From Chitinophagaceae bacterium (GTDB taxonomy: Bacteria; Bacteroidota; Bacteroidia; Chitinophagales; UBA10324), in the NCBI GenBank assembly GCA_947474435.1, contig CANJII010000033.1, positions 1 through 35,323 on the forward strand: DNA of 35,323 bases. The letters are read 5' to 3'. Shown piece after piece: positions 25,237 to 32,762 of the stretch (positions within the stretch are counted from its first letter, which is position 1; each line of letters opens with the position of its first letter). The notes beneath the pieces are model-generated. The model worked only from the letters and a program-made list of their open reading frames with translations, was not told the DNA's origin and ran no database searches. A program made the translations under genes and the position numbers.

Positions 25237-26016
25237 TTACATTTTAAATTCAAATTCATCTCTGTCATTTAACACCGGAAATTCTTTTCTGTAATTATCC
25301 AGCGCAGATTTTGAAAGTGTAACAGTTTGCACGACTTCAATGTCTGATTGCTGAAAAAGAATTTCGCCCTTCATATCAATCACGGAACTATCACCGCTGT
25401 GATAAATTTTGCTTCCATCTTCTCCCACTCTGTTCAACCCAACTACATACGATTGATTTTCTATGGCGCGCGCAACAAGTAAAGATTTCCACGCATGATT
25501 TCTTTTCTCGGGCCAGTTGGCAACATAAATCAGCAAATTATAATTCTGTGTGTTGCGACTCCATACCGGAAACCGTAAATCATAACACACGAGCGGACAA
25601 ATTTTCCAACCCTTGTAATCAACAATTAATTTTTTTGTTCCGGGTGCGTAGTGATTGTTTTCTTCTCCTATACTAAATAAATGATGCTTGTCGTAAATCC
25701 AGATATTTCCATCGGGTTGAACCCAGAGCAAGCGATTGTAAAATTTATTCTTGCTTTTAATAATTGCACTTCCGCACAATACCACATTTTTTTCTACAGC
25801 AACTTCAACCATCCACTGAACCGTTCTTCCGCTCATCTCTTCTGCGAGTGATTCTGCCTTCATTGAAAATCCGGTTGAAAACATTTCCGGAAGAAGAATG
25901 ATGTCGGTTTCTTCAGCGGCTTCAATTTTTTCTTCAAACGATTGCAGATTTGCTTCTACATCTTCCCAATAAAGATTGCTTTGAATGAGTGTAACGCGGA
26001 GATTGTTTTCTGACAT
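25237..26016 (-). CDS. Nitrilase-superfamily amidohydrolase, omega-amidase-like
   Basis: The 259-residue product has the Glu-Lys-Cys triad of the carbon-nitrogen hydrolase superfamily: Glu44 in LLPEMFSTGF, Lys110 in IYDKHHLF, and Cys144 in LVCYDLRFPVW. These motifs match the Nit2/YafV branch, whose members hydrolyse omega-amides such as 2-oxoglutaramate and repair metabolites in the cytoplasm. The exact substrate is unproven. The ATG at 26016 lies 3 bp after the HEPN gene stop, so it may be transcribed with the MNT/HEPN pair. Confidence 0.9.
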   Translation of the reverse strand: MSENNLRVTLIQSNLYWEDVEANLQSFEEKIEAAEETDIILLPEMFSTGFSMKAESLAEEMSGRTVQWMVEVAVEKNVVLCGSAIIKSKNKFYNRLLWVQPDGNIWIYDKHHLFSIGEENNHYAPGTKKLIVDYKGWKICPLVCYDLRFPVWSRNTQNYNLLIYVANWPEKRNHAWKSLLVARAIENQSYVVGLNRVGEDGSKIYHSGDSSVIDMKGEILFQQSDIEVVQTVTLSKSALDNYRKEFPVLNDRDEFEFKM

Positions 26017-26019
26017 GAA

Positions 26020-26418
26020 TTATTTTTTTTCAGAAAGAAGCCGTTCAATTTCAGCAACAAGTTCTTTTGCTTCTTCAAAAATTGACATGATGTCTTCCAT
26101 TTCTAAATCAGTAAACTCATCGTAATCAACTTCTTTTCGGTAATCGAAAATCTCAGTATAAAATTTCCCGAATTTTTTGTCAAGCAAATTGGCTTGAATC
26201 AAATGACGACCAAACAAAGTGCGAATTCCGCTGTGTGTTTTTGACTCAAGATTTATAGAAATCAGGAAAGCGGTAACAGCATAAAAGCAAGCGAAATAAA
26301 TTCTGTTGGCTGATGTATTTATAAATTCATTTTCGATATGCGATTCAATTTCTTTTAATGTCGAGTTCGATTTGTCCAGCCATAGCAAAATTCTTTCTTC
26401 TTTGTTTTTGGCTTTCAT
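26020..26418 (-). CDS. HEPN-domain protein (possible toxin of an MNT/HEPN pair)
   Basis: The 132-residue product is a HEPN helical-bundle protein of the UPF0332 type: ANRIYFACFYAVTAFL and FDYRKEVDYDEF are the family blocks. In several bacteria a HEPN RNase pairs with a minimal nucleotidyltransferase as a toxin-antitoxin system. The canonical Rx4-6H RNase motif is not obvious here, so activity is uncertain. The start is the ATG at 26418, which overlaps the nucleotidyltransferase stop by four bases (ATGA); a longer frame begins further upstream but would overlap that gene by 67 bases. Confidence 0.8.
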   Translation of the reverse strand: MKAKNKEERILLWLDKSNSTLKEIESHIENEFINTSANRIYFACFYAVTAFLISINLESKTHSGIRTLFGRHLIQANLLDKKFGKFYTEIFDYRKEVDYDEFTDLEMEDIMSIFEEAKELVAEIERLLSEKK

Positions 26419-26732
26419 AAAGGCACGCCATCTTTTTTTATGTTGTTGTAAAAAGAAGTATTTGCGCGGGTAGATTCCCAATCGCTCTCAGCATAAACCA
26501 TTGCGCTCATAATTTTTCCAACTTCAAACTCCACATCATAAAGAGAATACCGAACGGCTTTTACATCCTTGTAAGAAATTTTTTTCTTGTTCAACAACAC
26601 CAATAAATCCACATCCGATTCCGCATGAAAATCGCCGCGTGCATAAGAACCATACAAATAAATTTTTGCATCAGGTTCAATACGGTAAACCGCCTTGCGA
26701 ATTTGTTCAGTTAATTCAGGTGCGAGAAACAT
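26415..26732 (-). CDS. Minimal nucleotidyltransferase (MNT, possible antitoxin)
   Basis: The 105-residue product is a pol beta-type minimal nucleotidyltransferase: GSYARGDFHAESDVDLLVL (28-46) carries the GS motif and the two metal-binding acids Asp40 and Asp42; a third acid is likely in YDVEFEVGKI (65-74). Together with the downstream HEPN gene it forms an MntA/HepT-like pair, in which the MNT protein can block the HEPN toxin by adding nucleotides to it. It is divergent from recO with 41 bp between the starts. Confidence 0.85.
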   Translation of the reverse strand: MFLAPELTEQIRKAVYRIEPDAKIYLYGSYARGDFHAESDVDLLVLLNKKKISYKDVKAVRYSLYDVEFEVGKIMSAMVYAESDWESTRANTSFYNNIKKDGVPL

Positions 26733-26736
26733 GATT

Positions 26737-26769
26737 CAAAAGTAAATGATAAATGTGAACTTACATTTG
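26737..26769. promoter_or_regulatory. Two facing -7 boxes in the 41-bp MNT/recO gap
   Basis: TACATTTG (26762-26769, plus strand) ends four bases before the recO ATG. TACTTTTG on the minus strand (26744-26737) ends four bases before the MNT ATG. Both fit TAnnTTTG. If both are real, the two transcripts begin at or near their start codons. No clear -33 box was found for either. Confidence 0.45.
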
Positions 26770-26773
26770 CTTC

Positions 26774-27490
26774 ATGCAGGCAAAAACCGAGGGCATTGTT
26801 TTTCGCACCGTGAAATATTCTGAAACGAGTGTGATTGCAGGAATTTATACTGAGCAATTCGGTTTGCAATCGTACATCATTAACGGCGTGCGTGGAAAAG
26901 GAAAATCGAATTCAAAATCATCGGCACTAGCTCCGCTCTCGGTTTTAAACATGGAGGTTTATAAAAAGGAAAATAAAAATATCAATCGGATAAAAAGTTT
27001 TGAGCCGGCGGTTGTGTTCAAACAAATTCCTTTTGATGTGGTGAAGAGTTCATTGGTTTTGTTTCTGGCAGAAGTATTGAATCGCAGTGTGGTGGAAGAA
27101 GAATGCAACGAACAACTGTATCAGTTTCTGCGGCATTCAATTATTGAATTGGATGCAACGAGTAATCCATCTGATTTTCATTTACATTTTTTAGCACGGC
27201 TTACAAACTTTTTAGGATTTACACCGCATGGAAATTATTCGGAAGAAACACCGGAGTTTAATCTGGCAGATGGAAGTTTTGTGAAATCAGTTTCGGTGCT
27301 GCAACCTAATTTTCTGAATGGAGAAAAAGCAAAACTGTTTTCTGATTTATTTTTTAACAACGCAGAAATGCAACTCAATAAAAAAAGCCGCAAAGAATTA
27401 TTAAGCGCATTGCTTGAATATTACCGCTTGCATGTTTCGAGTTTCAATATTTTGAAATCGTTGGAAGTGATTGAGCAGGTATTTGCGTGA
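26774..27490 (+). CDS. recO: DNA repair protein RecO
   Basis: RecO helps RecR load RecA at gaps during recombinational repair. The 238-residue product has the N-terminal OB-fold start (TEGIVFRTVKYSETSVIAGIYTEQFGLQSYIINGVRG) and the helical C-terminal half (FLARLTNFLGFTPHGNY). The zinc-binding cysteines found in some RecO proteins are absent, as I would expect for Bacteroidota. The ATG at 26774 lies next to a -7-type box. It is flanked by two toxin-antitoxin-like pairs and converges on the RelE-type gene. Confidence 0.9.
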   Translation: MQAKTEGIVFRTVKYSETSVIAGIYTEQFGLQSYIINGVRGKGKSNSKSSALAPLSVLNMEVYKKENKNINRIKSFEPAVVFKQIPFDVVKSSLVLFLAEVLNRSVVEEECNEQLYQFLRHSIIELDATSNPSDFHLHFLARLTNFLGFTPHGNYSEETPEFNLADGSFVKSVSVLQPNFLNGEKAKLFSDLFFNNAEMQLNKKSRKELLSALLEYYRLHVSSFNILKSLEVIEQVFA

Positions 27491-27531
27491 AGGATTTATC
27501 TTCCAAAACAGAGTATTAATTCTGAAATACC

Positions 27532-27798
27532 TTAAGGAAACATTTTATAAATATCTTTTCGATGTGCAACACGAGCAAATTGAATTATACCCGCTTCAAA
27601 AAAAACCCCAAGACGATAATCGCCGATACGAATACGATATGCAGATTTATGACCCGCTAATTTTTTTACACCTGTAATTTCAGATAATGCCTTCGCTTGT
27701 TCAATATTTAAAATCACTTTCGTGATTTTCTCCTTAATACTTTTCTGATTAATCTTATCAATATCACGACTGAAGCCGGAAAGAAATTCAACAACCAT
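27532..27798 (-). CDS. RelE/ParE-family toxin-like protein
   Basis: The 88-residue product resembles the RelE/ParE superfamily of small toxins: EFLSGFSRDIDKI at the start, AGHKSAYRIRIGDYRLGVFFE in the middle (beta-sheet core with basic residues) and FARVAHRKDIYKMFP at the end. RelE toxins cleave ribosome-bound mRNA, ParE toxins act on gyrase; which applies cannot be decided. Its ATG shares one base with the antitoxin stop (TAATG), typical for a toxin-antitoxin pair, here with the antitoxin gene first. Confidence 0.85.
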   Translation of the reverse strand: MVVEFLSGFSRDIDKINQKSIKEKITKVILNIEQAKALSEITGVKKLAGHKSAYRIRIGDYRLGVFFEAGIIQFARVAHRKDIYKMFP

Positions 27799-27995
27799 TA
27801 TGATTGCAATTTCTTCATGATTGATTCGCGGCTAACTTTTTTGCTGCGGTCAACTTGTTTCATCATCATTAATAATCCAGCATCTTCAACCTCTTCTTCG
27901 GTCAGCGTGTGTTGTTTAATACCAAGCTTGTTCAGCAGACCGGATAAGAATTTATATTCTGTTTCATTTTTCAGAGTGATCACAACTGATTTCAT
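27798..27995 (-). CDS. Antitoxin-like protein paired with the RelE/ParE toxin
   Basis: The 65-residue product has a short beta start (SVVITLKNETEYKFLSGLLNKLGIK), then a polar, charged helical C-terminus (VDRSKKVSRESIMKKLQ). It precedes the RelE-type gene with a one-base overlap, so it is most likely the antitoxin; no standard DNA-binding motif (MazE/PHD/RHH) is obvious. A -7-type box TATATTTG at 28023-28016 lies about 20 bases upstream. Confidence 0.72.
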   Translation of the reverse strand: MKSVVITLKNETEYKFLSGLLNKLGIKQHTLTEEEVEDAGLLMMMKQVDRSKKVSRESIMKKLQS

Positions 27996-28015
27996 AATTT
28001 AAATTTTATCTGATG

Positions 28016-28023
28016 CAAATATA
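28016..28023 (-). promoter_or_regulatory. Candidate -7 box of the toxin-antitoxin operon
   Basis: Minus-strand TATATTTG fits TAnnTTTG, with a start site expected about 14 bases before the antitoxin ATG at 27995. No -33 box was recognised because the repeat at 28043-28059 occupies that side. Confidence 0.45.
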
Positions 28024-28042
28024 AATTTTTGTTGCACTAACT

Positions 28043-28059
28043 CCTCCCCTTTGGGGAGG
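28043..28059. repeat. GC-rich inverted repeat between mnmG and the toxin-antitoxin pair
   Basis: CCTCCCC (28043-28049) and GGGGAGG (28053-28059) pair around TTT; a second G-rich run follows at 28062-28070. It lies 14 bases past the mnmG stop on the minus strand. It could end mnmG transcription, but with no T-run a dispersed intergenic palindrome is more likely. Confidence 0.55.
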
Positions 28060-28072
28060 CTGGGGCGGGGCT

Positions 28073-29995
28073 TTACCTGCCGAGATAAACCATCAATACA
28101 GAAACATCACTCGGATTTACTCCACTGATTCTGCTTGCTTGTCCGAGTGTGCGCGGTTTAAATTTTTTCAGCTTCTCTCTGGCTTCGAGTGAAAGAGAAT
28201 TGATAACCGAGAAATCAAAATTTTCGGGCACCGGAACATATTCGAGCCGATTCATTTTGTCCACGATTTCCTTTTCCTTCTCAATATAACCTTCGTACTT
28301 CATCAGAATTTCTGCCTGCTCAATGCTGTCTTCCATTTTTCCGGAGAGAATTTCTTTCACTGATGAAATTTTTTCGCGCAGGTCTTTCATTTCAATCTGT
28401 GGTCGCGAAAGCAACTGTAACAGTTTGGTCTTCTGTTTTATTTCGCTTGAATCCTGTTCGGTGAGAATGGAATTTATTTCATCGGGTGTAACACTTTCCT
28501 TTCTGAAGAAATCCATAATCTGTTTGGCTTCTTCTATCTTTTTATTCACCAATTCTAATCTATCATCACCGACCAATCCGATTTTATGAGCAAGTGGTGT
28601 CAAACGGATGTCAGCATTATCCTGACGCAACAAAATTCTGTACTCGGCGCGAGAGGTGAACATGCGATAAGGTTCGTTGGTACCCTTCGTAATTAAATCG
28701 TCAATCAACACACCGATGTATGCTTCATCGCGAGTGAGAATAAATTCGTGTTGGTCATTTATTTTCTGATGTGCATTTATTCCAGCCATTATTCCCTGGC
28801 ATGCCGCTTCTTCATAGCCGGTGGTTCCGTTGATTTGTCCAGCGTGAAAAAGATTTTTTACTGCGCGTGTTTCAAGTGTGGTGTGCAATTGATGCGGAGG
28901 AAAAAAATCATATTCAATGGCGTAACCCGGACGAAACATCCGCACATTTTCCAAGCCTGGAATTAATTTCAATGCTTTGTACTGTACCTCTTCGGGCAAC
29001 GATGTGCTGAAACCATTTACATAAATTTCAATGGTGTCCCAACCTTCGGGTTCAATAAATAATTGATGGCGCGTTTTATCAGCGAAGCGATTTATTTTAT
29101 CTTCAATACTCGGACAATATCTCGGACCTAAACCCTGAATGCGACCGGCGAACATCGGACTTTGTTCGAACCCGGTTTTCAAAACATCATGCACCTCCTG
29201 ATTGGTGTAGGTGATAAAGCAACTCTTTTGTTGCCTTGCCGAGACCGACGCGGTTTTTAAAACCGCGTCGGTCTTTTCCGCGTCAGTCTTTTCGAATGGA
29301 GAGGTTCCGGGTTTGTAAGAAAATTTTCCGGGATTCTCATCGCCCTTCTGTTCTTCCATTAAACTATAATTCAAACTTCTTCCATCAATGCGCGGAGGAG
29401 TTCCAGTTTTCATTCTTCCTGATTCCAGTCCGAGAGAAATTAATTGTTCGGTAATTCCGGTTGACGATTTTTCTGCCATGCGCCCGCCACCAAATTGTTT
29501 TTCTCCAATGTGAATGATGCCGTTCAGAAATGTTCCATTAGTAAGCACAACTGCTTTCGAACGAATTTCCATTCCCATTCCGGTGCGAATGCCGACTACA
29601 GCTCCGTCTTTAATTAATAATCCGCTCACCATATCCTGCCAGAAATCTATGTTTGGAGTTTGCTCCAGCATGTCTCTCCACTCTTTCGCAAATAATAACC
29701 GGTCGCTTTGCGCGCGCGGACTCCACATCGCCGGACCCTTCGAACGATTCAACATTCTGAATTGAATCATTGTTTTGTCGGTTACCATTCCGCTGTAACC
29801 GCCAAGTGCATCTATCTCGCGAACAATTTGTCCCTTCGCCACACCGCCCATTGCAGGATTGCAACTCATCTGTGCAATGGTTTGCATGTTCATGGTTACG
29901 AGCATGACTTTGGAGCCAAGGTTAGCCGCTGCTGCTGCTGCCTCGCATCCTGCATGACCGGCGCCCACTACAATGATGTCGTATTCAGGAAACAA
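28073..29995 (-). CDS. mnmG: tRNA uridine-5-carboxymethylaminomethyl modification enzyme MnmG (GidA)
   Basis: MnmG works with MnmE to modify uridine 34 of certain tRNAs, using FAD. The 640-residue product has the Rossmann start VVGAGHAGCEAA (10-20), GGYSGMVTDKTMIQFRMLN, the NGTFLNGIIHIGEKQFGGGR block, RIQGLGPRYCPSIEDKI, and the C-terminal SRISGVNPSDVSVLMVYLG. It is ~20 residues longer than usual because of an insertion near residues 235-255 that coincides with a palindromic repeat (29242-29292). The start is TTG at 29995, fitting the family's FPEYDIIVVG; an in-frame TAA lies six bases upstream. Confidence 0.95.
   Translation of the reverse strand: MFPEYDIIVVGAGHAGCEAAAAAANLGSKVMLVTMNMQTIAQMSCNPAMGGVAKGQIVREIDALGGYSGMVTDKTMIQFRMLNRSKGPAMWSPRAQSDRLLFAKEWRDMLEQTPNIDFWQDMVSGLLIKDGAVVGIRTGMGMEIRSKAVVLTNGTFLNGIIHIGEKQFGGGRMAEKSSTGITEQLISLGLESGRMKTGTPPRIDGRSLNYSLMEEQKGDENPGKFSYKPGTSPFEKTDAEKTDAVLKTASVSARQQKSCFITYTNQEVHDVLKTGFEQSPMFAGRIQGLGPRYCPSIEDKINRFADKTRHQLFIEPEGWDTIEIYVNGFSTSLPEEVQYKALKLIPGLENVRMFRPGYAIEYDFFPPHQLHTTLETRAVKNLFHAGQINGTTGYEEAACQGIMAGINAHQKINDQHEFILTRDEAYIGVLIDDLITKGTNEPYRMFTSRAEYRILLRQDNADIRLTPLAHKIGLVGDDRLELVNKKIEEAKQIMDFFRKESVTPDEINSILTEQDSSEIKQKTKLLQLLSRPQIEMKDLREKISSVKEILSGKMEDSIEQAEILMKYEGYIEKEKEIVDKMNRLEYVPVPENFDFSVINSLSLEAREKLKKFKPRTLGQASRISGVNPSDVSVLMVYLGR
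29242..29292. repeat. Palindromic element inside mnmG, copy B, with tandem arm copy
   Basis: Two 16-base arms (29242-29257, 29259-29274) flank one base. The 23-bp core at 29247-29269 equals the reverse complement of 22331-22353. A 15-bp direct repeat follows: 29263-29277 and 29278-29292 differ at one base. On the mnmG strand it stays in frame and encodes EKTDAEKTDAVLKTASVSA, between KFSYKPGTSPF and RQQKSCFITYT. Typical MnmG proteins join these two parts much more closely. Confidence 0.85.
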
Positions 29996-30038
29996 AAGTT
30001 ATTAGTTAATTGGTTGATTAGTTATTTGTCGGGGAGCG

Positions 30039-30046
30039 CAAAAGTA
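30039..30046 (-). promoter_or_regulatory. Candidate -7 box for mnmG
   Basis: Minus-strand TACTTTTG fits the -7 consensus and lies 43 bp before the TTG start at 29995. The -33 position shows TTTC rather than TTTG, so this is a moderate match. Confidence 0.4.
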
Positions 30047-30162
30047 TTGTTATGGGAGCGCTTCATGAAATGAAGTTTATGATTCAGGAAATTGATTTGC
30101 AAAACAGATTTTCTGAAATAGTGATTGCCAATTTTATTTTCGTGCCCGAAAAAATTTTCTGA

Positions 30163-30639
30163 ATGGAAAAGGGCTTGTACAGTTTACCGAATAACGGATT
30201 TTATAAAATGCTTTTGAAAATGAGTTTGAGTACAAGCTTGTATTTAATGCTTGAACTGGAATCTGAAATCAGTAAGAAAGTTTTTGAATCAGGATTAATC
30301 AACTACGAGCAACTCAAAGATTTTTATGAAGAGATAAAAGATAAAGAGGGCGATGAATTTGAAGTGGATGAACAGGAGTTAATGTTGATTTATACTTGTC
30401 ACTACATCGCGAATTGTTTTGCGCAAGATAAAGAGGCATTTTTCAAGTGGTTCATGCTGCACGATAATGGCCAGGTGGCGAACTCAGAAAAATTACGACT
30501 CATTACTATGAATGGGCACAAAGGAGCAACGCGCGTTTTTGAAGAGCGCGATTTCTGGAATGAACAGATGGAACAACGAAAATTATTTCTCGAAAATTTA
30601 TTTGGAGAACTGGAAGAAGGAGATGAATTCGCTGCTTAA
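30163..30639 (+). CDS. Conserved acidic protein of unknown function
   Basis: The 158-residue product is rich in Glu and Asp and appears mostly helical. No signal peptide or enzyme motif is visible. Two Cys lie near 79 and 85 (YTCHYIANCF). It begins at the ATG right after an in-frame TGA at 30160-30162; the frame upstream of that stop is open for 36 codons back to an ATG at 30052. It converges on the cytochrome c gene with 4 bp between stops. I recognise no family. Confidence 0.68.
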   Translation: MEKGLYSLPNNGFYKMLLKMSLSTSLYLMLELESEISKKVFESGLINYEQLKDFYEEIKDKEGDEFEVDEQELMLIYTCHYIANCFAQDKEAFFKWFMLHDNGQVANSEKLRLITMNGHKGATRVFEERDFWNEQMEQRKLFLENLFGELEEGDEFAA

Positions 30640-30643
30640 AAAA

Positions 30644-31096
30644 TTATTTCGCGGGCACCAACAATTTCATTTGCTCGCCAATTTCTTCAGCACCTGGTTC
30701 TTTCAATCCACGATGGCAAGTGATACATCTTACTGCATGAATAGTATCGGGGCGAGTTGATTTTTGCCAGTTAAAATAGTTTGCATTTATTTCATTGGTC
30801 ATGGTCAACATGTAGCGTGCAATGTCTTTGTGTTCGTTTGCATCGCTTGCAAAATCCAGTTTGTGTATAGAAGTGTCGGCATTTCTTGCATGACAAAAAC
30901 CACACTTTACACCGAGTGCTTCTTTAAAACCATCCATGATTTTATCAAGGTCATCTTCGCTGATGTCTTTCGGCAGAACTTTTAAATTCTTGAATTTATC
31001 TCCCGGGCGGGAATTAAATTTTACCGTTGCACTGATTGAAATGAATGCGGCAAAAAGAAGAATCACACCAATAGATTTCTGAGAAAAGAATTTCAT
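30644..31096 (-). CDS. Exported c-type cytochrome with two haem motifs
   Basis: The 150-residue product begins with a signal peptide (MKFFSQKSIGVILLFAAFISISA) and carries two haem-binding motifs: CGFCH (65-69) and CITCH (124-128). The LPKDISEDDLDKIMDGFKEALGVKC stretch resembles the cytochrome subunit family of photosynthetic reaction centres (CytoC_RC), known also from non-phototrophic Bacteroidota. It would carry electrons in the periplasm. An in-frame TTG lies two codons upstream; the ATG at 31096 is preferred. Confidence 0.87.
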   Translation of the reverse strand: MKFFSQKSIGVILLFAAFISISATVKFNSRPGDKFKNLKVLPKDISEDDLDKIMDGFKEALGVKCGFCHARNADTSIHKLDFASDANEHKDIARYMLTMTNEINANYFNWQKSTRPDTIHAVRCITCHRGLKEPGAEEIGEQMKLLVPAK

Positions 31097-31160
31097 GAAC
31101 AAGGATTTAGTTTTCGATAAATGTAAAAACTAAAATAGTATGCTGTTACACTTCAACTCA

Positions 31161-31198
31161 GTGTCCCGCAACGCTCAATGCAAACGCTGCGGAGACAC
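31161..31198. repeat. Imperfect intergenic inverted repeat
   Basis: GTGTC-CCGCAACG (31161-31173) pairs with CGCTGCGGAGACAC (31185-31198) with one bulge and one mismatch, around an 11-base loop. It lies about 10 bases past the DUF4173 stop on the minus strand and 65 bp before the cytochrome start. It may be a terminator without T-run or a dispersed palindrome. Confidence 0.45.
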
Positions 31199-31208
31199 GA
31201 AGTGAGAA

Positions 31209-32732
31209 CTATGATTTGAATAACAGATTGTATGCTTTCTGTTCCGGATAATTCCATTCGAGCCAACTGCGGTTTTCCCAGCGTTTTTTAAAATTTTCTT
31301 TTCGCTGTTTAATCACTTCTGCAAAATTAATTTTAGTGTATTCATCCGAACTCGCGAAGCTGAAACGGTTTTGCTGCACCACATTTATTTTCTTCAACTC
31401 TTCTTCCGAATAATTCATGTAAGCCAGCGATGAATCATTCAGCTCCGCTAAAAAATTGTAGTGAACAAATGATTTGTTGTAGTGCGAAAAATTATAGCGC
31501 GCAATAATTGAATCCCAGTTGAAACAAGCGGCACACAGAATAATGAGATAAAGCGCAAGCGAGTTTACCGACAATAAAAATCCGACAGATTTTTTATGAA
31601 GAATTAAAATCACAATGCTGATTAAGCCGATTAAGCAAGCAGCGAGAAAAAAGTAAACGAATATTCTTTTATAAGCGAGCGCGAAAAAATTGATGTAGTA
31701 AGTATTTCGTAATACAACCGAAACAATCATTACCGCATTTTGTGCCAACCAGAGAATGACCAACAAGTTGAACAGTTTACTGTTCCGCAGAAAAACAATA
31801 TTGCTGCTGAGATAATAAACTGACACGGCAATGGAAATCAGAATCGCGCCAATCAATAAATAAGTTCCTTCGTGCACCATGTCTTTCAGGTAACCACCAT
31901 CCCACTGAAATCCGAACCAGATACTTGTGATGTCGAGGTAATTCAGCCAGCAAATCATCAAATTCAGAATCACGAAAAGCAGAATCGCCATTTGTCTTTT
32001 CTTGAAAAGCATTCTGTTGAGCGAAGTCAAAAATGATTTTCCTCTTCTTCTCACCAGGTTAAATGAGAGTGATGCATCTGCCTGAATAATTGCCGCGGCA
32101 TTTGCTTGCGAATAACACAAACTGAAAACTGTTACACCCAACAGGAAAAATAAAATGCGGGAGAAAGAAATGGTAGAAAGAAAATCTGCCACATGCGTCA
32201 TGAAATTTTCGAAGCTCTGAAAGAACAAATCATTAGCAGAAGAATAAATTACAAAGAGAACAACGAGCGTAATTACAGGCACAAAAACAAACCGGATGTA
32301 CGCCGAGTAATTAATGCCCGACCTTTTTTTAATCACCCAAAACTGTTTCATCATTGTTGAGGGTAGGCGGAAAATGGAATACGAAGTGAATATTGCGCCG
32401 AAGTGCAGATGATTGATTTGCTGGTACGAGAAATTTCCGAGAAACAAAATGAAACAGCACCAGAAAATCGCAATGCTTAAATCGGTATGCGCGAGCAAAA
32501 CGGATAGCGAAGAGACAAGCATTCCCGCCATTAATAAATACATGAGTTTGCCGGGGGATTTTTTCATCGCAAACACGAACAGACAAACAGCATAAACAAC
32601 AATGAGCAAAACATTAATTCCGGAAGCGAGGGAATAGAACAACAGGTAAAACAAAAGAGCGGAGAGTAAAATAATTGCACGAGGGTAGGCCATGATTGTT
32701 TTCATGGAATGATGAAACGCAGGGGGCCTCAT
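31209..32732 (-). CDS. DUF4173-type membrane protein
   Basis: The 507-residue product has about eleven to twelve hydrophobic helices over residues ~15-400 and a soluble C-terminal tail (~410-507) ending in WLEWNYPEQKAYNLLF. The RNTYYINFFALAYKRIFVYFFLA block is the hallmark of the DUF4173/DUF4153 family of inner-membrane proteins of unknown role. Several ATG codons are available at the N-terminus (residues 1, 10 and 14), so the exact start is uncertain. The TfoX-like gene lies 30 bp upstream on the same strand. Confidence 0.82.
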   Translation of the reverse strand: MRPPAFHHSMKTIMAYPRAIILLSALLFYLLFYSLASGINVLLIVVYAVCLFVFAMKKSPGKLMYLLMAGMLVSSLSVLLAHTDLSIAIFWCCFILFLGNFSYQQINHLHFGAIFTSYSIFRLPSTMMKQFWVIKKRSGINYSAYIRFVFVPVITLVVLFVIYSSANDLFFQSFENFMTHVADFLSTISFSRILFFLLGVTVFSLCYSQANAAAIIQADASLSFNLVRRRGKSFLTSLNRMLFKKRQMAILLFVILNLMICWLNYLDITSIWFGFQWDGGYLKDMVHEGTYLLIGAILISIAVSVYYLSSNIVFLRNSKLFNLLVILWLAQNAVMIVSVVLRNTYYINFFALAYKRIFVYFFLAACLIGLISIVILILHKKSVGFLLSVNSLALYLIILCAACFNWDSIIARYNFSHYNKSFVHYNFLAELNDSSLAYMNYSEEELKKINVVQQNRFSFASSDEYTKINFAEVIKQRKENFKKRWENRSWLEWNYPEQKAYNLLFKS

Positions 32733-32762
32733 TATAGTATTTTAACCGACAGATAAAATAAT

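Noticed and set aside
26419-26481. Longer HEPN protein starting at 26481
   Set aside because: It would overlap the nucleotidyltransferase by 67 bases; the ATG at 26418 gives the usual ATGA coupling.
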